A stretch of DNA of 64,000 nt from assembly GCA_028023455.1 (NCBI GenBank), contig JAQFVV010013339.1, positions 88,167 to 152,166 on the forward strand. The letters run 5' to 3'. The notes under the pieces are model-generated. The model worked only from the letters and a program-made list of their open reading frames with translations, did no database searches and was not told where the DNA came from. The position numbers were made by a program, and so were the translations under genes. This document shows, one piece after another, positions 58,901 through 64,000 of the stretch (its first letter is position 1; every line of letters begins with the position of its first letter). Source of the DNA: Epiperipatus broadwayi. Its lineage: Eukaryota; Onychophora; Udeonychophora; Euonychophora; Peripatidae.

Positions 58901-61200
58901 CTTTAGATTTGTTAATTAAAATTATTAAATTTAATTAGGACAGAAATCGATTATGTATTTCCTAAATTATATCAGTAATAAAAAGAGAAAGCATTGTAAA
59001 CGGGAAGAAACTGGTATTTGCTATATTTAAGGTAAAAAGAATGTGTAGATATAATGTAATGTATAAGTTTTTGTATTGATATTGAATTATAGTTTGTCAA
59101 ATAAAATTTGTTATTTGTTTTAAATCAAATTTGCGTGTGTCTCCATGTTTTTGTGGGTTATTATTATCTAGATATTTCCAATCCAATCATACATCGATAT
59201 ATTATTATGAATATTTGAACTATCATATACGTAACTGATATTTAGTAAAACTATGTAAAAGGTTAATTTCAAATGCTTAAAATTACCAAATAATTTAATA
59301 TTGTTGAAATATAAATCGTGGATAGAGATAGTATTATGTGATAGCGAGTACAGAGGGTGGGCATAAAATTCTTTCTCCATCCGTTGTATTCAAACCCCTC
59401 TAAACGCATTTTTTAATTTAATTTTGTTATAATTGCAACTATGTTTTATGACGTGTTTATAAAGATTTAATGAGCTTAAATGTTCCAGCTTTAATGTAAA
59501 TTGATATTAAACTGCATTAAAGACAACCGAGATCACCCTGGAGGCGATCAAGAGAGGAGTGTTTATCACCAATAACCTATGGCAGCTTATTCGATTTCCA
59601 CACCTAATTATTCGAAAAACCCTGAGAAGAGATGATAATGAAAGGAAATGAGCTAGTAAAAGAAAATAAAAGGTAAGTTTTAGTAGTTAAATAAATAATA
59701 GTGTAATAGACATATGGATGTGAAATTGATGGGAGAGTGGATCAGGAAAGTGGAGATGAATATAGAACTTTATAATTAGAATAAAATTTAATTGTACCTT
59801 TAATCAAAGTGAATGGGGAATGCGCTGAGAATAACCTGAAATTCTTAAAGATATTAATATGTCAATTTTAATGTGTTCTCAGTGTTCTCTAAATCAACTG
59901 TGTATTAACCCATTCATGAAATATTATTACTAAGAGTATTGAATTGAGATTTAACCTGTATATTGTATTAGAGTTGCAATTTTGTGCCCTGGCAATTAAG
60001 ATTATGGATGTTCTGTATCATCATCATCATCTCAGTAGGCCTCAGAAGTAGTGTCAGCTGGGAATGATGAAGTATCCATCGATCCATCCTTAAAATGTTG
60101 TAATTGGCATGCAATTTATCTGCAAGTTTGTAAATGCCATATAGATTTGAATATAGTATAATCAATCCATAACTGGATGTGCAATCATTTAAATAAAATT
60201 CTCATTGGTTAGAGTAAAGTTATAATTAGCTTAAACTATCCAATAATATATATGATATTTGTAAGCTCTCCCAATCATTTTAGTTATATTTAAAATACAA
60301 TGCAAATGACCGATCGAGAGATTGCAAAATACGTTTTATATTAACCCTTTTCCCGCCTCTTACGAGGCTCCTCGTAGACATCTGACGTCACTCTAACTCT
60401 GCCAGTTCTTATGCTAAAATATTCGTTTGACAAGTTTTGAATAGGTTTTTAAAAGTTTTGTAAGATGGTGCCCTCTTCCGAATTATTTTACAAGTAAAAA
60501 AAAAAAAAACACATTTAAACCTAAACAAAGAAAGAACATCGTTTGTAATTGGTTGTTAGTGAGCTCTCAGCCGAAAAAGACATTCTGATTGGCTGGAAAG
60601 AACAAAGAAACCGCCTGATCAAAGAAAATAAAGAAAAATGCTGAGATTTTCATTTCAAATATAATTTTAAAGAATATTAAGTATATATTCAGTAATTACA
60701 AATGATTTTCAGAGAGAATACTAAAAAAACAAAATTATTTTCGAAAAATATTGAAGATTTTAGTAAAAATATTAAAGATTTAGTAAAAAGAAATATTTAC
60801 TTTTCTATAACGTAAAAGTCGACCTTTTTGTTTATATTATAGCTTTTATGTTGCTGAAATTGAATATTTTAGAAAAAAAAAATAACAATATATTTTTTTA
60901 AAAACTTCTTTTCTCCTCTTATCCTAAAAAATTAAAATAATATTTTTTTTATTATAACTGAGTTGAACATAATATTAAAGTAGATTTTATATTTATACGA
61001 TTGTTTTGCTTTTGTGTTTGTGTGTGTGAGTTAGAGATTTTATTATTTCCACCTCACACCAACAAAATAAAAAAAAGATGAAAGGGAGTTAATTCAATAA
61101 GTTTTTATAAAGTTAGCAAAATAAAGAATAACTTTTCATTTGTTTGAATTGATTTTATTTAGTTACAATTGGCTTATAACGCGGTCTCACGAAGGAGATT
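55906..61200. other. AT-rich sequence, no confident gene
   Basis: Small structures only: a hairpin AGACCAGA / TCTGGTCT at 56694-56719; a two-copy repeat of GTAGGACATTTAAT (57570-57640); ATTTTGGGGGTAGAA occurring twice (about 57690 and 57763); and a (TTTTA)n run at about 57928. Two short protein-like stretches, 57237-57491 (Lys/Glu-rich, possible coiled coil) and 59519-59651 (ITLEAIKRGVFITNNLWQLI), may be exons or transposon debris but cannot be assigned. Confidence 0.4.
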
Positions 61201-61204
61201 ATAT

Positions 61205-61380
61205 TTAATCTATACGTATGAAATATATTAGTCCATACATTGTACTCGAGAAATTATTGTATTAAATCTATACTTAGAAATTATTTAATCTATACCTATT
61301 ATACTAGAATATATATAATTGATGCATTGCATATTTAATTGATACTTGAGAAATGCATCTGTCGTAATTTATATTTAAGA
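61205..61380. repeat. Degenerate minisatellite A
   Basis: The phrase TTTAATCTATAC or AAATCTATACTTAGAAATT recurs about five times with changes, giving a loose unit of roughly 30-40 bases. Confidence 0.5.
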
Positions 61381-61448
61381 AAATGTTCATCTTTAAAAAC
61401 CAAGATTTAGATTAGTGTATATTTAGTTAGAATAATACACTTAAATAT

Positions 61449-61665
61449 ATTCGTTTAGTGAAAATCTTCACCTGAAATTTCATTAAGTTAGAAATGGCTA
61501 CAATGTGGAAGCCTATTAAACATCGATCCCCTAGCCCAAAACTTATTCGTTTAACAAAATCTATTCATTTAGTAAAAATATAACTTCGTGAAAAATCGCA
61601 ATATAAATTTATTCGTTTACCAATAATACATTAAGACTCCTTTAAATTCGTTTACCAATAAAAAC
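61449..61665. repeat. Degenerate minisatellite B
   Basis: ATTCGTTTA followed by CCAATAA, ACAAAATC or GTGAAAATC recurs at least five times (about 61449, 61543, 61610, 61646). The unit is irregular, so this is a decayed tandem array rather than a CRISPR-like one. Confidence 0.55.
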
Positions 61666-61698
61666 ATCTAAATGATTTTTTTTTTCATTTGTTACAAT

Positions 61699-61722
61699 AT
61701 ATATATATATATATATTGAAAC
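61699..61722. repeat. (TA)n microsatellite
   Basis: This is a run of TA dinucleotides. TA repeats flank the solo LTRs elsewhere in the window, but no LTR end is recognisable here. Confidence 0.8.
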
Positions 61723-64000
61723 AGTAAGATATACCTTACCAATCTTAGTTTCACCTTGCCTTCCTGTTTCCTATCCTCATGCCTTATTTAAAACCCTAAT
61801 TTTATCGTATTGTGTGTGTACTGGGTATATTTACTGAAATCCCGCCTAAATTTATATGTCTAATGGGGTGCCCGGGGTTTTATAATAATTAAAATTGTCT
61901 TAAACGGTTTTATTTTCAAACCGTCGAGTATATATTACGTATATATGCTTGTACAGTAAAGTAGGTCACATATTCTCATCTACACACATACTACAATAAT
62001 ATTTAAAATTTATGAAAATATTTTATTTAAAATTTGTTGTTTTCAATCTGTTTATTTTGTGATATTATTTCGCTATAATTATTTGCATTTAATCAAATGA
62101 TATCACTGATAAATATATTCTGGAAATTAAATTCAAAAAATAGAGTTTTATAAATATAAAAGGTTATTTAGTTTTTCAAAAACATGCCATTTTCTTTTAA
62201 ATCAGTAAGGGTAAGGAAAGAACAATAGTGGCTAATTGTAACTATATTAGCGCCAGTTTTACTAGTAGATTTGATAAGATTAAAAGCAGTGCTTATGAGC
62301 AGAATTAATTAAAAAAGGCAGTCCGTGTTTTCAAATGTATTAATAATTTAAAGAATGGATTTTACCACCGCAGGGTTAGATTGTAATCAGAGAGAGCATA
62401 TAAATAGGGCTGATTGATTATTATAAGATTATTATAGAGTTATTAATTAATCTGCCTGATATTGTGACAGCAGAAGTTATATTTTCTGTAATTTTATAAT
62501 TGATTTTCTATTAGCTTTTATTTGCGTTATCGGGCTGACCGGCTTGTTGGTTAGTTTAGAACCAGTTTTAAAATCATTTAACCTTAGAATGATGGGGTAA
62601 AGGGGCAGTAGGCTGTTTTTCCCTTGGCACCCAGTGCCTTGCCTGTCCACCATTCACCATCTGATGTCCTGTCACCATATTATCAAGCCCAACTGAACCA
62701 GCCCAAAGAAATGCTGCTCCTGAAATCTACCAATTGCTGCTGTGGAACAATGAACCAAGGAAAATCATAATTTACTTAAGAACTTTGTTACAAATTTGGA
62801 AATGCCCACGGACGGATTTGAAAGAACGAGGTAATTAAAATCAACCCGAGATCTCGGAAACCTTCATGCTATATAGCTAATAATTTTTGTATATTCCTTA
62901 AATGTATTTATTCAAGTGTTGTTTTTCTAATGCATGCTGAACTTGTGCTTGGGTTGATTTTCTATATATATTTGTAAATGTCTTATTTAAATGTATTGTA
63001 ATAAATATCTAATTAATTTCTTTAGGCAAATGCGAGTTACATAAGGAAGTTAAAATGCGTGGTTGCCATCTTAGTTTATTTAAACCACAAACACGCATTT
63101 TCCCCCTCCCATCTCTTATATATGTTTTAAACTATTTCTTGTGTATAACTGTTAGAATAAATATTTATTTATTTTAAGTTTGTTGAGAGTCTGCTGGCCA
63201 TTAAAATATGAAATTTGAGAGTGAGCTATTTCTGTTCCTTAATAAATTGCCTTTTGTTTTACTAAGTCTTTTAAAATTAAACTGTGTTGCTAGTAAATAT
63301 GCTTGGGTTCTGGAATCTTACCATTGGCAAAGGTCATCATCAGTTAAATCCGTTCCCCTTATTTTACTCTGCAGTTCCCAGTACAGTGCTATAATGGCAC
63401 ATGAGAATTATTTCGCATACGTCCCCACAGTTATGAAGCTCCTGGGTGCAGGCCAGACTTAAGCTGTGAGTGGGCTAGAGATGCCCCAAATAAAAGTTGA
63501 AATGCCTATCCAAAACCAAGACCTTTTCTTCATATTTTATAAAGTTGCATACTCATAAACTGCACTCCTTCCTTGGCATTATATCACTGGCACCACCGTA
63601 CATTTCCTTTTGTAATTACTTAAAAGAATTCTATTATTTAAATGAATTTTAGTCTGTTCAGTATAGCTCGATCTTCTAATTTAGTTAATCATTTTGCGAG
63701 CGACTCTCGGTCTCCATTTAAGATTCCAATTATAAATATTTTAGAATATTCAAATTCTGTTAGACTTTGTGACTCGCATATGCCTACAGTGTCACTGTAT
63801 TCTATACATGTTATCTAAAAGAACCCCAGTATGAGGTATCAGCCATATTGTTTCATATATAGCTATCCAATTTATATAGCTAAACTATTTTCTGTATCTA
63901 ATTATTAAAATATTATTTAAAAATTTATTTCTTTTCTTTATTTATTCGGGGTGCAATATAAATTACATAGCATATTAGACTTATCTTGGGCACATCTATC
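61723..64000. other. AT-rich sequence, no confident gene
   Basis: There are GC-richer patches at 61860-61880 (GGTGCCCGGGGTTT, the reverse complement of a block in the solo LTR at 28538-28551), 62590-62770 and 63330-63490. An 84-codon open frame at 63208-63462 starts with a hydrophobic stretch (about residues 10-28) but has no recognised domain. It could be chance. Confidence 0.4.

Noticed and set aside
60001-60060. RTE tail suggested by ATCATCATCATC
   Set aside because: The trinucleotide run resembles an RTE tail, but the adjacent sequence does not match the 3' end of the RTE copies in this window.
61449-61665. CRISPR-like array
   Set aside because: Repeats are degenerate, of unequal spacing, with no distinct spacers or cas genes, and the genome is eukaryotic.
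61860-61880. Third solo LTR, suggested by GGTGCCCGGGGTTT
   Set aside because: Only about 14 bases match (inverted), and the expected LTR ends at the corresponding distances are missing.
63208-63462. 84-codon small protein with a hydrophobic N terminus
   Set aside because: No recognised domain and no supporting context; the length is within chance expectation.

Overview
This is a eukaryotic window from an AT-rich invertebrate genome. It has no operons or bacterial signals. It carries several non-LTR retrotransposon families, Penelope-like elements, foldback repeats, solo LTRs and two C2H2 zinc-finger genes with arthropod/lophotrochozoan-style 'C-x-x-C-[EDTA]-[YF]-K-T' fingers. The species cannot be told from the sequence. 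A run of exactly 500 N (17032-17531) is an assembly gap. Exons of ordinary split genes would be invisible to this reading, so 'no gene seen' means only that.

Layout. 1.0-2.0 kb: a short foldback and a first hammerhead-bearing tandem repeat. 4.06-4.33 kb: a frame-broken Cys-rich coding remnant on the minus strand. 4.86-8.08 kb: nearly intact RTE-type LINE copy 1. 10.0 kb: a second short foldback. 12.85-14.5 kb: decaying zinc-finger gene (plus). 15.7-16.4 kb: repeat tails and a foldback. 17.5-20.4 kb: GC-richer decayed L1/Tx1-like LINE. 20.66 kb: 5'-truncated RTE fragment with target-site duplication. 22.27-23.03 kb and 27.1-27.9 kb: hammerhead-bearing repeats. 28.3-29.9 kb: solo LTR. 32.6-34.8 kb: zinc-finger gene (minus) with an open 531-codon frame. 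38.2-39.5 kb: another hammerhead-like repeat. 39.8-46.1 kb: decayed RTE copy 3, split by a Penelope-like element (42.0-45.5 kb). 46.5-47.4 kb: 3' half of a second, different Penelope-like element. 50.2-54.05 kb: RTE copy 2 with an internal 728-bp tandem duplication. 54.2-55.9 kb: second solo LTR, inverted. 56-64 kb: mostly featureless, with minisatellites near 61.2-61.7 kb.

The most interesting theme is RNA rather than protein. At least two unrelated repeat families, arranged as direct tandem units of about 0.32-0.46 kb, carry the hammerhead ribozyme core (CUGANGA - stem II - GAAA). One copy (1550-1604, minus) folds by eye into all three stems with a GGUC cleavage site. Compensatory stem-II changes between copies support a selected RNA. 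This architecture matches metazoan 'retrozymes', non-autonomous circular-RNA retroelements. The same window contains Penelope-like elements (RT plus GIY-YIG endonuclease), the group known to carry hammerhead motifs, so they are candidate suppliers of the mobilising enzyme. That link is inference.

The two zinc-finger genes face each other (plus at 13 kb, minus at 34 kb). They share an unusual terminal finger and tail, so they are paralogues. One is a pseudogene; the other may still be functional.
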